Origin: CAYURP01 sp964447175
GTDB taxonomy: Bacteria > Zixibacteria > MSB-5A5 > SM23-73-2
NCBI GenBank assembly: GCA_964447175.1
Contig: CAYURP010000001.1
Coordinates: forward strand, 79,951 to 143,950
Reading direction: 5' to 3'
Length of the DNA: 64,000 nucleotides
A program made the translations under genes and the position numbers. The stretch's first letter is position 1. Every line of letters begins with the position of its first letter. Positions 26,599 to 35,626 of this stretch are shown piece after piece. The notes beneath the pieces were generated by a model. It made no database searches, was not told the origin of the DNA, and saw nothing but the letters and a program-made list of their open reading frames with translations.

Positions 26599-26626
26599 CC
26601 AGAACCTAACTTAAGTTAGGTTCTGG
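26599..26626. terminator. 28-bp perfect palindrome, possible terminator
   Basis: Arms CCAGAACCTAAC and GTTAGGTTCTGG flank TTAA with no mismatch. It follows pruA by 211 bp and precedes a T-rich run, so it may end pruA transcription or be another mobile hairpin. Confidence 0.4.
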
Positions 26627-26649
26627 TATCTTATTTCCCCCCCTCCCGT

Positions 26650-26751
26650 CCCCTGGAGATCTGAAGATCTCCGCTACATACTAAGAAGCACACCTTAAGG
26701 CAAGGTGGGCTACCGGACCCCCTCCCCTGGAAAACTAAAGTTTTCCACTAC
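26650..26751. repeat. Three CTAC-ended hairpins (GGAGATC, CACCTT, GGAAAAC families)
   Basis: The hairpins are at 26650-26677 (GGAGATCT/AGATCTCC), 26689-26713 (CACCTT/AAGGTG) and 26724-26751 (GGAAAACT/AGTTTTCC). Each ends in CTAC, i.e. GTAG at the head of the reverse strand. 26388-26436 and 26752-26837 hold nothing else I can name. Confidence 0.65.
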
Positions 26752-26837
26752 ACAAAAGAATTGATTGGGACAAGATCAGGAGACCTTGTCCTACCCACTC
26801 CTCAGAAAATCTCAGATACATTGGTATTGAGAGGTAC

Positions 26838-26928
26838 GTAGGCTGGGCACCCTTGCCCAGCCTATATTTTTGCCGGGGCTGTTCATGCCATAGGCAGATC
26901 CCGTCAGAAGCGGGGGAGCCCCGGCTAC
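26838..26928. repeat. 91-bp composite GTAG...CTAC hairpin element, copy 2
   Basis: Second copy of the element at 26437-26526, in the same orientation and at about 85% identity by eye. Stem changes in the CCCG(C/T)C/G(G/C)GGG region mostly keep pairing. Confidence 0.75.
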
Positions 26929-27015
26929 GAGGTTTTAGCTGCGAACTACTTTCTGAATCATCTAAACAAATGATAGCCCTGCTCGTATCAAAAAGTAAGT
27001 TTAGCGGGAAAACAG

Positions 27016-28152
27016 ATGGCTCTTGATTTTAACAAAATACATAAAGAAGCTTTGGTGGCTGATCTGCATTGTGATACCCTGATCCAGATGAAAAGAGGGT
27101 ATGATTTTTCCGAACGTCATAATGATTATCACGTGGATATCCCCCGATTGATAGAAGGAGGTATTGATCTTCAGGTGTTCGCCAGTTTTCTGGGGTCAGC
27201 TAAAAAAGAGCAAAGTCCCTTTGAAAGTGTCAGCGCTTCAATTGACCTCCTGAAAGCAGAGATCTCAAAACACTCCGACAAGATAGCGGTATGTTTAACA
27301 TCAAGCGACGCGCAAAAGATTAAGGAAAGTAATAGAATCGGTGCAATGCTTTCGATTGAGGGTGGTTTGGCTCTGAATAAAGATCCAGCCAACGTTGAAC
27401 GCTTCTACAAAAAGGGAATCAGACTAATAACCATCGCGCACAGCAAGCCGAACGGGTGGTGTACCAGTTCGGAGGAGAAAGACGCATCCTTTCACGGACT
27501 CACAGACCTGGGACGGAAGATGATCTCAGAGATGAACAGGTTGGGCATTATTATTGATCTCTCCCACAGCTCTGATGCCACGTTTGAGGAGGTACTAAAG
27601 GTTTCCAGCCATCCGGTTATAGCATCCCATTCTAATTCCCGATCCCTGTGCGATAAACTCCGTAATATCACAGATGAGCAGATTAAAACCCTGGCTAAAA
27701 AGGATGGTATGATCGGTGTTACCTTTGTTAGCCAATTTCTCTCTGCCGAATTTGATAAGGCTTTTTCTGAATATTGGAACAGGGTACCAGAGGATGAAGC
27801 CAAAAAGTTGCCTGAGCTTTTTTTATCCGAAATCCCCGAAGAGGAGAAGCAGAAGCAGATGCAGGAATATAAGCCCCTTATGGATAATGCAGAAAAAGTT
27901 TTAGGAGCATTAAGACCTTCGTTTAAAACGGTGGTGGATCATATCGATTATATGGTGAACCTGGCAGGACCTGACTATGTGAGCATAGGGTCGGATTATG
28001 ATGGGATGTCCATGCCCCCTTTAGAGCTTGAAGATTGTTCTAAAATGCCGAATTTAACAGAGGAACTTGCAGCGCGGGGTTATAGTGAAGTTAACATTAA
28101 AAAGATACTGGGGGGCAATTTTATGCGGGTTTTCAAAGCAGTTTGTAGGTAG
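27016..28152 (+). CDS. Membrane dipeptidase (renal dipeptidase family, M19)
   Basis: The 378-residue zinc enzyme has the metal ligands in the expected order: H18-x-D20 in 'VADLHCDTLIQM', Glu in 'MLSIEGG' near residue 117, His in 'IDLSHSSD' and 'IASHSNSR', and the C-terminal Asp in 'IGSDYDGM'. M19 enzymes cut dipeptides, including D-amino-acid-containing and beta-lactam-type ones. No signal peptide is seen, so it is probably cytoplasmic despite the family name. It stands alone between repeat-rich spacers. Confidence 0.92.
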   Translation: MALDFNKIHKEALVADLHCDTLIQMKRGYDFSERHNDYHVDIPRLIEGGIDLQVFASFLGSAKKEQSPFESVSASIDLLKAEISKHSDKIAVCLTSSDAQKIKESNRIGAMLSIEGGLALNKDPANVERFYKKGIRLITIAHSKPNGWCTSSEEKDASFHGLTDLGRKMISEMNRLGIIIDLSHSSDATFEEVLKVSSHPVIASHSNSRSLCDKLRNITDEQIKTLAKKDGMIGVTFVSQFLSAEFDKAFSEYWNRVPEDEAKKLPELFLSEIPEEEKQKQMQEYKPLMDNAEKVLGALRPSFKTVVDHIDYMVNLAGPDYVSIGSDYDGMSMPPLELEDCSKMPNLTEELAARGYSEVNIKKILGGNFMRVFKAVCR

Positions 28153-28394
28153 ACAAAGAGACGGGCAAATTTAAAATTCAAAATTAAAAGTTCAAAATTT
28201 AAAATTATAGTTATTGTTTGCCTGGGACAGAGTTATATAGGGACATTCAGGTGATTCCTGCTCAGGTTTCAAGGATTCTTTTTTTTGAATTTGTTTTTAG
28301 ACCAGATTAAACCTTTCAGTAGAATTTGTGTCTAAAAGTAAAAAGAATATATCAAATAAATGATTTATATAAAGTTAAAAAACGAGGAGACGGA

Positions 28395-29654
28395 TTGAAT
28401 TTAAAACACATTTTTCTATTTGTTATCTGTATAGCCTTTTTTACTAAAAACTCTTCAGCTCAGGAGCCATTGACCCTTCAGGATTGCCTTTCTTTAGCCA
28501 AGGAGAATAACCTCAAGCTGATTCAGCGAAAAACAGCGATAGCAAAGTCCGAGGTGGGTGTGACTGCCGCTTATTCATCGTATTATCCGAGCCTGAACCT
28601 TTCCATTCCGAGCCTGAACCTTTCCAGTAGATATGGCCAAGAAAGGAGCTACTCGACAAGCATTGGGGTCGGATACACGCTCTATCAGGGAGGGTCTATT
28701 CGTGCCGGTGTAAAGGCTGCAAAAGCGAGAGTGAAAATAGCGGAGGAGAACTATCATCTTGGGGAGAACGAAGTGATTCTCGCAGTAAAGGAGGTTTTTT
28801 TTGGAATTTTGCAGAAGCAGGAACGGATTGCACTTGCAGAGGACATCCTTAAAAGACGGAAAGAAGACCTGGTGCTTATCAGATTGAAGTATAATGCAGG
28901 CAGAGAGAGTTCACCCGCAGTGATGGAAGCTGAAGCGAATCTATTGCAGGCAGAATATGATAAGAAGCAGGCGGAAGCGGAATTGACCCTTGCCAAAATA
29001 GAACTCAATCTGCTTTTTGGCAGGCCCAGAAGGGCAGAAGTATCCATAATGTATGAAGATGAGGATATAAAGTTTCCGTCTCTTGATAGTCTAATTGCAG
29101 AGGCGAAAACTCAAAGACCAGATATTCGCTCCCAGAGGATTAACACGGAGGTATTGAAAGCTCAGGTTACTCAGGCTAAGAGTAGCTATTTTCCAAAAAT
29201 TTCCCTGTCTTCTTCATGGGGATATACATGGCGGAGTGGCGAAAAATTCCTGGACCAGCAAGGAGATTGGAGTGTAGGAATAAGCTTCTCCTTGCCTACT
29301 ATCTTTGATGGTTTTTCCAGGAAGGCAAAAGTCAATGAGGCGACCCTGTCCCTAAAGGATCAGGAGGCAACAATCCAGGAGCTAAAGCAGCAGATAGAGG
29401 AGGAGATTGAGCAGGATTGGGCCAACTGGGAACTGGCAGAAAAAGTAATTGAGGTGAATGATAAAACTCTGCAGGCTACTCGGGAGATGTACCAACTAAC
29501 AAAGCTTCAATATGAGCAGGGAATGACATCTTACTTTTTCCTGCAACAAAAGGAAAGTGATCTTACTAACGCAGAAAACAGATATGTTAGTGCTTTATAT
29601 AATCTGCGTGTGTCTATAGCCAGATTAGAAAAGGCATGGGGAAGGAGGAGTTGA
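28395..29654 (+). CDS. TolC family outer membrane efflux protein
   Basis: The TTG at 28395 is chosen: GAGGAG lies 5 bases upstream and it opens directly into the signal peptide 'NLKHIFLFVICIAFF..SSAQ'. The 419-residue mature part has two outer-membrane-factor repeats of coiled-coil helices ('LTLQDCLSLAKENN', 'YDKKQAEAELTLAKIELNLL' and 'EIEQDWANWELAEKVIEVND'). TolC proteins form the outer-membrane channel of tripartite pumps. The next two genes encode the adaptor and MacB-type pump, with a TGATG overlap, so it is one operon. An in-frame 21-bp tandem duplication lies near residue 70 ('PSLNLS' twice). Confidence 0.92.
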   Translation: MNLKHIFLFVICIAFFTKNSSAQEPLTLQDCLSLAKENNLKLIQRKTAIAKSEVGVTAAYSSYYPSLNLSIPSLNLSSRYGQERSYSTSIGVGYTLYQGGSIRAGVKAAKARVKIAEENYHLGENEVILAVKEVFFGILQKQERIALAEDILKRRKEDLVLIRLKYNAGRESSPAVMEAEANLLQAEYDKKQAEAELTLAKIELNLLFGRPRRAEVSIMYEDEDIKFPSLDSLIAEAKTQRPDIRSQRINTEVLKAQVTQAKSSYFPKISLSSSWGYTWRSGEKFLDQQGDWSVGISFSLPTIFDGFSRKAKVNEATLSLKDQEATIQELKQQIEEEIEQDWANWELAEKVIEVNDKTLQATREMYQLTKLQYEQGMTSYFFLQQKESDLTNAENRYVSALYNLRVSIARLEKAWGRRS

Positions 29655-30643
29655 TGAGAAAATTATTCATAGGAATCATATTTCTAATAATAATCCTGGC
29701 TGGATTTTTCTACCTGCGAAAAAGGAATAACCATAATTCAAGTTCACCCAGTTATGAGATAGTCAGAGTGGAGAAGGGAAATATAGAAGTTAAGGTTCTT
29801 TCCACCGGGATTATACAACCCTATACCAGGGTGGAGGTTAGCGCATCTGTCGGCGGAAGGATAGACAGAGTAGAGGTGGATGAGGGAGATTTGGTCAAAA
29901 AAGGGGATATTCTTGCCTGGATTTCCAGCGAGGATAGGATGGCTCTTCTGGATGCGGCACGTTCTGCTCTGGAATCCTCTCAACAAGAAAACGATCAGGA
30001 GGCCATAAAAGAGGCGGAGATGGCTTATGAAATCGCAGAGAAAGCTTACAAACCGGTGCCTCTAACTAACTCGATTTCCGGCGAAGTAATAAATCGCTCC
30101 TGTGAGCCGGGACAGAACGTCTCCACCCAGAGCATCCTCTTCGTCATCGCTGATCGGCTTGTGGCCAGCGTGGAAGTGGATGAGGTGGATATAGGTAAGA
30201 TAAAGATGGGACAACAGACCTGGATTACGCTTGATGCTTTTCCCGATGAGAGGTTGAAAGGAAAAGTGACCAAGATCTCCCGCGAGGGCAGTCTGGTCTC
30301 GGACGTGGTGGTCTACGAGGTGATGGTGGATCCCCTGAAAGTTCCGCCCCATTGGGCATCGGGTATGACAGCCAACGTGGAATTTATGGTCGAAAGAAAG
30401 GACAGTATACTGGTGATTCCAAAAGGTACAGTAAAGGGAAAAGAAGGTGATAACTACGTTATGCTATTAGAAGATAAGCCAACACCTCGGAAGATCGAAA
30501 CAGGTATTACTGATGGAAGGGTGATCGAAGTAACTGAAGGATTGAAGGAAGGTGAAAAAATAATCTTGGGTGGGATAGAAAACAACTCACGGCAAGGAGA
30601 GCCTGGCCAAGACCTGAGGAGGATGATGAGGGGACTGAGATGA
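29654..30643 (+). CDS. HlyD/RND-type periplasmic adaptor (MacA-like)
   Basis: The 329-residue protein starts at the ATG in the TGATG overlap with TolC, with GGAGGAG upstream. It has an N-terminal membrane anchor (about 4-22), a lipoyl half-motif 'GGRIDRVEVDEGDLVKKGDI' near 70, a short helical hairpin, and the second lipoyl and barrel parts 'VDEVDIGKIKMGQQTWITLD' and 'VIPKGTVKGKEGDNYVMLL'. It would bridge MacB in the inner membrane to TolC. The alpha-hairpin is short, which is common in MacA-like adaptors. Confidence 0.9.
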   Translation: MRKLFIGIIFLIIILAGFFYLRKRNNHNSSSPSYEIVRVEKGNIEVKVLSTGIIQPYTRVEVSASVGGRIDRVEVDEGDLVKKGDILAWISSEDRMALLDAARSALESSQQENDQEAIKEAEMAYEIAEKAYKPVPLTNSISGEVINRSCEPGQNVSTQSILFVIADRLVASVEVDEVDIGKIKMGQQTWITLDAFPDERLKGKVTKISREGSLVSDVVVYEVMVDPLKVPPHWASGMTANVEFMVERKDSILVIPKGTVKGKEGDNYVMLLEDKPTPRKIETGITDGRVIEVTEGLKEGEKIILGGIENNSRQGEPGQDLRRMMRGLR

Positions 30644-32595
30644 TTGAACTTAAAAATGTCAGCAAAACCTACAAGATGGGGGATATAAAGGTCCCTGCCC
30701 TGAGAAATGCCACACTTAAAATAGAAGATGGCGAATTCATCGCCATTATGGGACCTTCAGGTTCGGGCAAGTCCACCCTCCTGAATATCCTGGGATGCCT
30801 GGATGTTCCCACCAGCGGCAAATATCTATTCGATGACATAAACGTCGCAGAATTTTCCGAATCGCAGCTTGCCCGGATCCGGAATGAGAAGATAGGATTC
30901 GTTTTTCAGACTTTTAACCTGCTGCCTCGTTTGAACGCCCTGTCCAATGTGGAGCTTCCACTTATTTATGGGGGAAATCATACTAAAAGAAAAGATATAG
31001 CCATTAATGCGCTGCAGGCGGTTAATCTTGAAGATAGAGCTCATCACCGTCCCAGAGAATTGTCCGGCGGACAACAACAGCGTGTTGCCATTGCCCGGGC
31101 ACTGGCCAACCAGCCTTCCATAATTCTTGCGGATGAGCCCACCGGGAATCTGGATTCTAAATCCGGGAAAGAGATAATGTCAATCCTTTCTGAGTTTAAC
31201 CAGAAGGGCATGACCATTATTCTGGTAACGCACGATGACTCGGTAGCATCTTATGCTCAAAGAATCGTACGTTTGAAAGATGGTGAGATTGTGGAAGATC
31301 AGAGAACCTCAGGTATGGAGCGGGTTAGCCAGACTACGGTGCCAGCACTTAGCGACAAGAAGAAAAGAAGGTTCTCCATGGCTGAATTGGTAGAAAGTTT
31401 GTCCATGGCAGTATCCTCCATTTTTTCAAATAAACTCCGCAGTTTTCTGACCATGCTGGGAATTATCGTGGGAGTTTCTGCTGTGATTACCATGATAGCC
31501 ATAGGTCAGGGGGCTGGTGCTCAGATTACGGAACGTATCAGTAAGCTGGGGGCAAATCTTTTGATGGTGCGTCCCGGGGCCTCTCAGAGAGGACCTGCAC
31601 GATCAGCCAGCGGAAGCATTACCTCTCTCACTTATGAGGATGCCCAGGCCATTGCTGAGAGAAGCCCCTCTGTGGCTAAAGTGGATGCAGAGTATTCCAG
31701 AAATGCTCAGGTGGTCTACGGAAATAAGAATACCAATACCACCATAAATGGAGTGACACCCAGCTATCCCGAAGTAAGAAATTTTCCGGTAGAGCAAGGT
31801 TTTTTCCTGACTGATGAGGATAACCGAATTATGAGTCGGGTGGCGGTTCTGGGAAAAACGGTGGTCAAAAACCTTTTCGGAGAAGAAAATCCTATAGGAC
31901 AATACATAAAGATTAAGCGGAGCAATTTTCAGGTTATCGGCGTGATGAGCGAAAAAGGTAGTAGTGGGCGGAGAGATGAGGACGATATCATCTTTGTTCC
32001 ACTGAAAACCGCACAGAAAAGGCTATTTGGGGTGGATTATGTATCATCTGTCAATGTAGAGGCAAAGAATGAGGATGTTATGGACAAAGCATCAGCCGAG
32101 ATTGCATCTTTGCTCCATGAAAGGCACAATATCAGGGAGGACCAGGAGGACGACTTCAATATCATGTCTCAGGCAGAGATACTCTCCACCATGCAGGAAA
32201 CCAGTAACACCTTCACTATGCTTTTAGCCGGTGTTGCCGTGGTTAGCCTTATCGTGGGAGGAATTGGGATTATGAACATTATGTTTGTGTCCGTTACCGA
32301 GAGGACCAGGGAAATAGGCATCCGCAAAGCCATAGGCGCACAGAGGCGTGATATCCTGAGCCAGTTTCTTATCGAGGCGGTCATAGTGTCTTTGAGCGGC
32401 GGAGCAATTGGCGCTCTTTTAGGCATTTTGACCAGTCAACTGGTGAGCAAGTTTGCAGGCTGGCCCACGGTCATCACCCCCACCTCCGTATTATTGTCCT
32501 TCTCCTTTGCCTTTGCGGTGGGACTGTTTTTTGGATTCTATCCAGCCCGTAAGGGCGCGCTTTTAAACCCTATCGATGCATTGAGATATGAGTAG
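30640..32595 (+). CDS. macB: MacB-like ABC transporter (fused ATPase and FtsX permease)
   Basis: The 651-residue protein has an ATPase domain (about 1-225) with Walker A GPSGSGKST (38-46), Q-loop 'FVFQTFNLLPRLN', signature 'LSGGQQQR', Walker B 'IILADEPTG' and 'VTHD'. The MacB permease follows: a helix near 260, a large periplasmic domain, and three C-terminal helices with 'GIGIMNIMFVSVTERTREIG' and the closing 'NPIDALRYE'. MacB pumps export macrolides, siderophores, lipopeptides or toxins. It overlaps the adaptor by 4 bp. Substrate is unknown. Confidence 0.93.
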   Translation: MIELKNVSKTYKMGDIKVPALRNATLKIEDGEFIAIMGPSGSGKSTLLNILGCLDVPTSGKYLFDDINVAEFSESQLARIRNEKIGFVFQTFNLLPRLNALSNVELPLIYGGNHTKRKDIAINALQAVNLEDRAHHRPRELSGGQQQRVAIARALANQPSIILADEPTGNLDSKSGKEIMSILSEFNQKGMTIILVTHDDSVASYAQRIVRLKDGEIVEDQRTSGMERVSQTTVPALSDKKKRRFSMAELVESLSMAVSSIFSNKLRSFLTMLGIIVGVSAVITMIAIGQGAGAQITERISKLGANLLMVRPGASQRGPARSASGSITSLTYEDAQAIAERSPSVAKVDAEYSRNAQVVYGNKNTNTTINGVTPSYPEVRNFPVEQGFFLTDEDNRIMSRVAVLGKTVVKNLFGEENPIGQYIKIKRSNFQVIGVMSEKGSSGRRDEDDIIFVPLKTAQKRLFGVDYVSSVNVEAKNEDVMDKASAEIASLLHERHNIREDQEDDFNIMSQAEILSTMQETSNTFTMLLAGVAVVSLIVGGIGIMNIMFVSVTERTREIGIRKAIGAQRRDILSQFLIEAVIVSLSGGAIGALLGILTSQLVSKFAGWPTVITPTSVLLSFSFAFAVGLFFGFYPARKGALLNPIDALRYE

Positions 32596-32678
32596 CACAT
32601 AGAAAGAATTCAAATTACAGGAAGAGCCAGGCTGAAATTGAATCGAGATGACGATAAAAAATTATTTGAGGAGAATAA

Positions 32679-32921
32679 GTGGATATGAAATCAGATAAAA
32701 TCACAAATAATCAGATCACCACAGATGATTTGGCATTTTCAGCCTATCTGAAAATGAAGGGTTATCCTCTCATCAAATCAGATCAAAAAAAATCAAAAAG
32801 CACCTTCACTTTTGAAGTTGATGCGGATATGGATCAACTCAAGGTGGAGTTTATCAACAGCCAGTTTGTCCAGTTCTACAATGAACTGAGAAACTTAAAG
32901 AAGATGATTTCAACAAAATAG
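32679..32921 (+). CDS. DUF5659 domain protein
   Basis: The 80-residue protein has the DUF5659 pattern: 'TTDDLAFSAYLKMKGYPLIK', 'FTFEVDADMDQLKVEF' and the C-terminal 'YNELRNLKKMI'. Function of the family is unknown; it is often found in DNA-binding or phage contexts. A GTG at 32679 with GAGGAG five bases upstream is preferred to the ATG at 32685. It lies 83 bp after MacB and 9 bp before the secreted repeat protein, so it is probably in the same transcript. Confidence 0.7.
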   Translation: MDMKSDKITNNQITTDDLAFSAYLKMKGYPLIKSDQKKSKSTFTFEVDADMDQLKVEFINSQFVQFYNELRNLKKMISTK

Positions 32922-32930
32922 GAGGTCGAG

Positions 32931-33884
32931 ATGAAATCGTATCGCACATCCATTGCAATCCTTTTGTTTTTTGCCCTTCTTGTTGCCAGCCCCTGGAACG
33001 AGGCTTTGAGCCAGCGCGGTGGAGGTCATCATGGGAAAGGCTTCTTGTCCAATTTGACGGATGAGCAAAGAGAGGCTGTTCAAGAGAAAATGGAGGAGAT
33101 GAGAGAACAGGGTGCTACACCTGAGGAGGTTCACACCGCAGTAGTTGAGATGCTGAAAGGTTATGGCATCGAGGTGCCCGAGGATTGGAAGGGACTGCAT
33201 GGTCGAGGTGGCTTTGGTCCTGGTCCAGGTGGCTTCTGGAAAGATCTCACTGATGAGCAGAGGCAAGCTGTTCATGAAAAGATAAAGGAGCTGCGAGGTC
33301 AGAGTGCTACAGCTGAGGAGATTCACACCGCAGTGGCAGAGATGCTAAAAGGTTATGGCATTGAGGTGCCTGAGGATTGGAAAGGACCGCATGGTCGAGG
33401 TGGTTTTGATCCTGGTCCAGGTGGCTTCTGGAAAGATCTGACTGAAAAGCAGAGACAAGCTGTTCATGAAAAGATAAAGGAGATGAAAGACCAGGGTGCT
33501 ACCCGGGAGGAGATTCACGCCGCAGTAACTGAGATAATTGAAAGTTACGGTATCGAGCTACCAAAGGATTCTGAAGATAGTACTTCAGAAATCGCACCTG
33601 CTGCTGAACCTTATATTAAAGCCCAGAATTATCCCAATCCCTTTAATCCTCAGACCGAGATCGCTTACAATCTGCCTCAGGACTATCAGGTCAAGCTGAC
33701 CATCCTGAATATACAGGGTCAAAAAGTCAGGGTTTTGGTGGATGAGTATCAGAACGCAGGGATGAAAAAGGTGACCTGGGATGGCTGTGATGAAAGCGGA
33801 GAAAGAGTAGCAAGCGGGGTCTATTTTTACAGAATTGAAGCTGGCTCATACACTGTGTCGAACCGGATGGTTCTGCTCAAGTAG
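32931..33884 (+). CDS. Secreted triple-repeat protein with C-terminal sorting module
   Basis: The 317-residue protein has a signal peptide (to about residue 26), then three near-identical 64-residue repeats: 'LTDEQREAVQEKMEEM' or 'LTDEQRQAVHEKIKEL', followed by 'GAT..EEVHTAV', 'GYGIEVPEDWKG' and a Gly-rich link. The C-terminal ~80 residues, 'QNYPNPFNPQTEIAYNLP' to 'NRMVLLK', are the FlgD Ig-like sorting domain (Por/T9SS-like) of FCB bacteria, which marks exported surface proteins. The helical repeats resemble small metal- or heavy-ion-response proteins with the LTxEQ pattern; the function is unknown. The DNA repeats keep an exact 192-bp period. Confidence 0.8.
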   Translation: MKSYRTSIAILLFFALLVASPWNEALSQRGGGHHGKGFLSNLTDEQREAVQEKMEEMREQGATPEEVHTAVVEMLKGYGIEVPEDWKGLHGRGGFGPGPGGFWKDLTDEQRQAVHEKIKELRGQSATAEEIHTAVAEMLKGYGIEVPEDWKGPHGRGGFDPGPGGFWKDLTEKQRQAVHEKIKEMKDQGATREEIHAAVTEIIESYGIELPKDSEDSTSEIAPAAEPYIKAQNYPNPFNPQTEIAYNLPQDYQVKLTILNIQGQKVRVLVDEYQNAGMKKVTWDGCDESGERVASGVYFYRIEAGSYTVSNRMVLLK

Positions 33885-33918
33885 ACCAGAAGTCATGGGT
33901 AACTGTATTCAATTATTG

Positions 33919-33945
33919 GGGGCGACCCGAAATTCTGGTCGCCCC
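33919..33945. terminator. GC-rich hairpin after secreted repeat gene
   Basis: GGGGCGACC pairs with GGTCGCCCC around a 9-base loop, 35 bp after the stop; TGGTTTCT follows. A likely terminator or attenuator between two genes. Confidence 0.5.
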
Positions 33946-33978
33946 TGGTTTCTAACTTATAATAAATGAGGATAAAAA

Positions 33979-34842
33979 ATGGCCTACAAAAACCTCATCC
34001 CAATGCGAATGCAAATAGTGATATTCCTGGCATTTGCCGGGATTATCCTTATAGCAGGTTGCCAGACTCAGGAGGTTGAGACTCGCTGGTCAGCAGAGCC
34101 GGTGAAGGTTGACGGTGAAATAACGGAATGGAACAATATGCCTATGAACTATTTTGAGGAGAGCGGGGTGGGACTGGGTTTATGCAATGACACAGAAAAA
34201 CTTTACATTCTTTTTCGCTTCAACAACTCCCAATGGGTGCGCGCCATTCGCAGGGGTGGTTTGACTTTGTGGCTGGATAATTCCGGCAAAAAGAAGAAAG
34301 ATTTCGGGATCCGTTACACTGGTGGACCATCACTTTCTGATCTGCAAAAAATGGGAGGGTCTGGTGAGGGTGGATTCAGGGAAAGCCTGACCCCGGAGCA
34401 GCAACAGCGTCTTGCGGACAGAGAGAAGGCCATGGCTGATCAAATCACATTCATCAACAAAAAAAGCAATCGGGAAATAACATTAAAGGCTGATGGCTCT
34501 GGCGGTCCGGCTGTTTGTTTTGACTCTCTTGAGGGGATCTATGCATATGAATTCAGTATTCCCCTGCAGAAAGGGGATGCTTTTGATTGTGCCATTGGTG
34601 CGAAACCAGGGCAAACTATCTGTCTTGGATTGGAGTGGGGGGGCATGGGTGATCGCCAGCGCATGAGGTGGGGAGAGGGTAGTGGGATGGGTGCGCCCCC
34701 CGGCGGTGGAGGTAGCATGCCACCGGGTGGAGGGGGTATGGGTGGCGGTCCACCAGGTGGAGGTAGGGGCGGTGCCCGCATGCAACAACCTGAAAAGCAG
34801 GAGATCTGGGTGAAAACAAAGCTGTCTTTACCCCCGGCATAA
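33979..34842 (+). CDS. Lipoprotein with CBM9-like N-terminal domain and Gly/Pro-rich tail
   Basis: The 287-residue protein has a clear lipobox 'ILIAGC' near residue 28. Residues 38-215 form a beta-rich domain with 'VKVDGEITEWNNM' and 'LYILFRFNNSQW', which is like the carbohydrate-binding domain-9/DOMON-type fold. The last 60 residues are low-complexity Gly-Pro repeats ('PPGGGGSMPPGGGGMGGGPP'). It is probably an outer-membrane-anchored binding or scaffold protein exported with its neighbours. No enzymatic motif seen. Confidence 0.7.
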   Translation: MAYKNLIPMRMQIVIFLAFAGIILIAGCQTQEVETRWSAEPVKVDGEITEWNNMPMNYFEESGVGLGLCNDTEKLYILFRFNNSQWVRAIRRGGLTLWLDNSGKKKKDFGIRYTGGPSLSDLQKMGGSGEGGFRESLTPEQQQRLADREKAMADQITFINKKSNREITLKADGSGGPAVCFDSLEGIYAYEFSIPLQKGDAFDCAIGAKPGQTICLGLEWGGMGDRQRMRWGEGSGMGAPPGGGGSMPPGGGGMGGGPPGGGRGGARMQQPEKQEIWVKTKLSLPPA

Positions 34843-34855
34843 CAGGAATAGATCA

Positions 34856-35626
34856 ATGGGCAGATTTTCTAAATTCAAGGCGCGGTGGGCAGTGGCTTTT
34901 TACAGTCCGGTTCTCCTCTTATTATTAAGCTCCTGCGCTACCGTGCCCTCTTCCCAAAAATATGTGGGCTCGGTTTCCGATCTAAAAAACTCACACCGGA
35001 TGGATGAATCCTTCCAGGCTTTGTGGGAGAGGCGGACGGTGTATTTCGGTCAGGAAAGATTGGGCGGAAAACCTTTGCACCTGGGCATCCCTTTTATGAC
35101 GAGCGGAGAGCGGAGCGGAGATAGCGAATTTCCGCTTCAGATTACAGCCACTTTAATGGATTCCCTGCTCATAGAAGCTGGCTTAAAGCACTATGTTTCC
35201 CTACTGGGGATGAACTTGGAGGAGGAGGCTGAGTTTCGCAGCTCTTATTTTAGCAGATATGATCCTGCAAACCATCTTCTTATCTGGTGTGAACTGCAAA
35301 CCTCTTGGGCGGAACTCCATCTGAATCTTGACCGCTGGACTATCTTTATCGAGGACCATGCTGGTAATCAATATGAACCTGTACAGATATTGGAGGGATC
35401 CCCACCCGCTCGTCAAACAATAACGGATATGTTTCCTGATTTCCAGCCCAAACTGAGGCTTCGGGCATGGGAATTCCATCAAAAGACTATAATGCTTTGC
35501 TTCCCAAAGTTCGATTTTTATAAAAACCCCGTTCTTTCAGATGAAATACAATCTCTCAAATTGATCTTTCAATTGAGTGAGGATCAGAAAACAAGAGCAG
35601 AAGGAATCTGGGAATTCAGCGATTAA
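34856..35626 (+). CDS. Putative lipoprotein, unknown
   Basis: This 256-residue protein carries a lipobox 'LLLLSSCATV' near residue 27. The rest is a soluble domain of mixed strands ('QTSWAELHLNLDRWTIFIED', 'FPDFQPKLRLRAWEFHQKT') without a known family. It begins 13 bp after the CBM9-like gene and ends 159 bp before the second adaptor, so it may be an accessory protein of the export cluster. Confidence 0.65.
   Translation: MGRFSKFKARWAVAFYSPVLLLLLSSCATVPSSQKYVGSVSDLKNSHRMDESFQALWERRTVYFGQERLGGKPLHLGIPFMTSGERSGDSEFPLQITATLMDSLLIEAGLKHYVSLLGMNLEEEAEFRSSYFSRYDPANHLLIWCELQTSWAELHLNLDRWTIFIEDHAGNQYEPVQILEGSPPARQTITDMFPDFQPKLRLRAWEFHQKTIMLCFPKFDFYKNPVLSDEIQSLKLIFQLSEDQKTRAEGIWEFSD

Noticed and set aside
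34483..34856. Overlapping minus-strand frames opposite the Gly/Pro-rich lipoprotein
   Set aside because: They are caused by the low-complexity codon pattern of the real gene on the plus strand.
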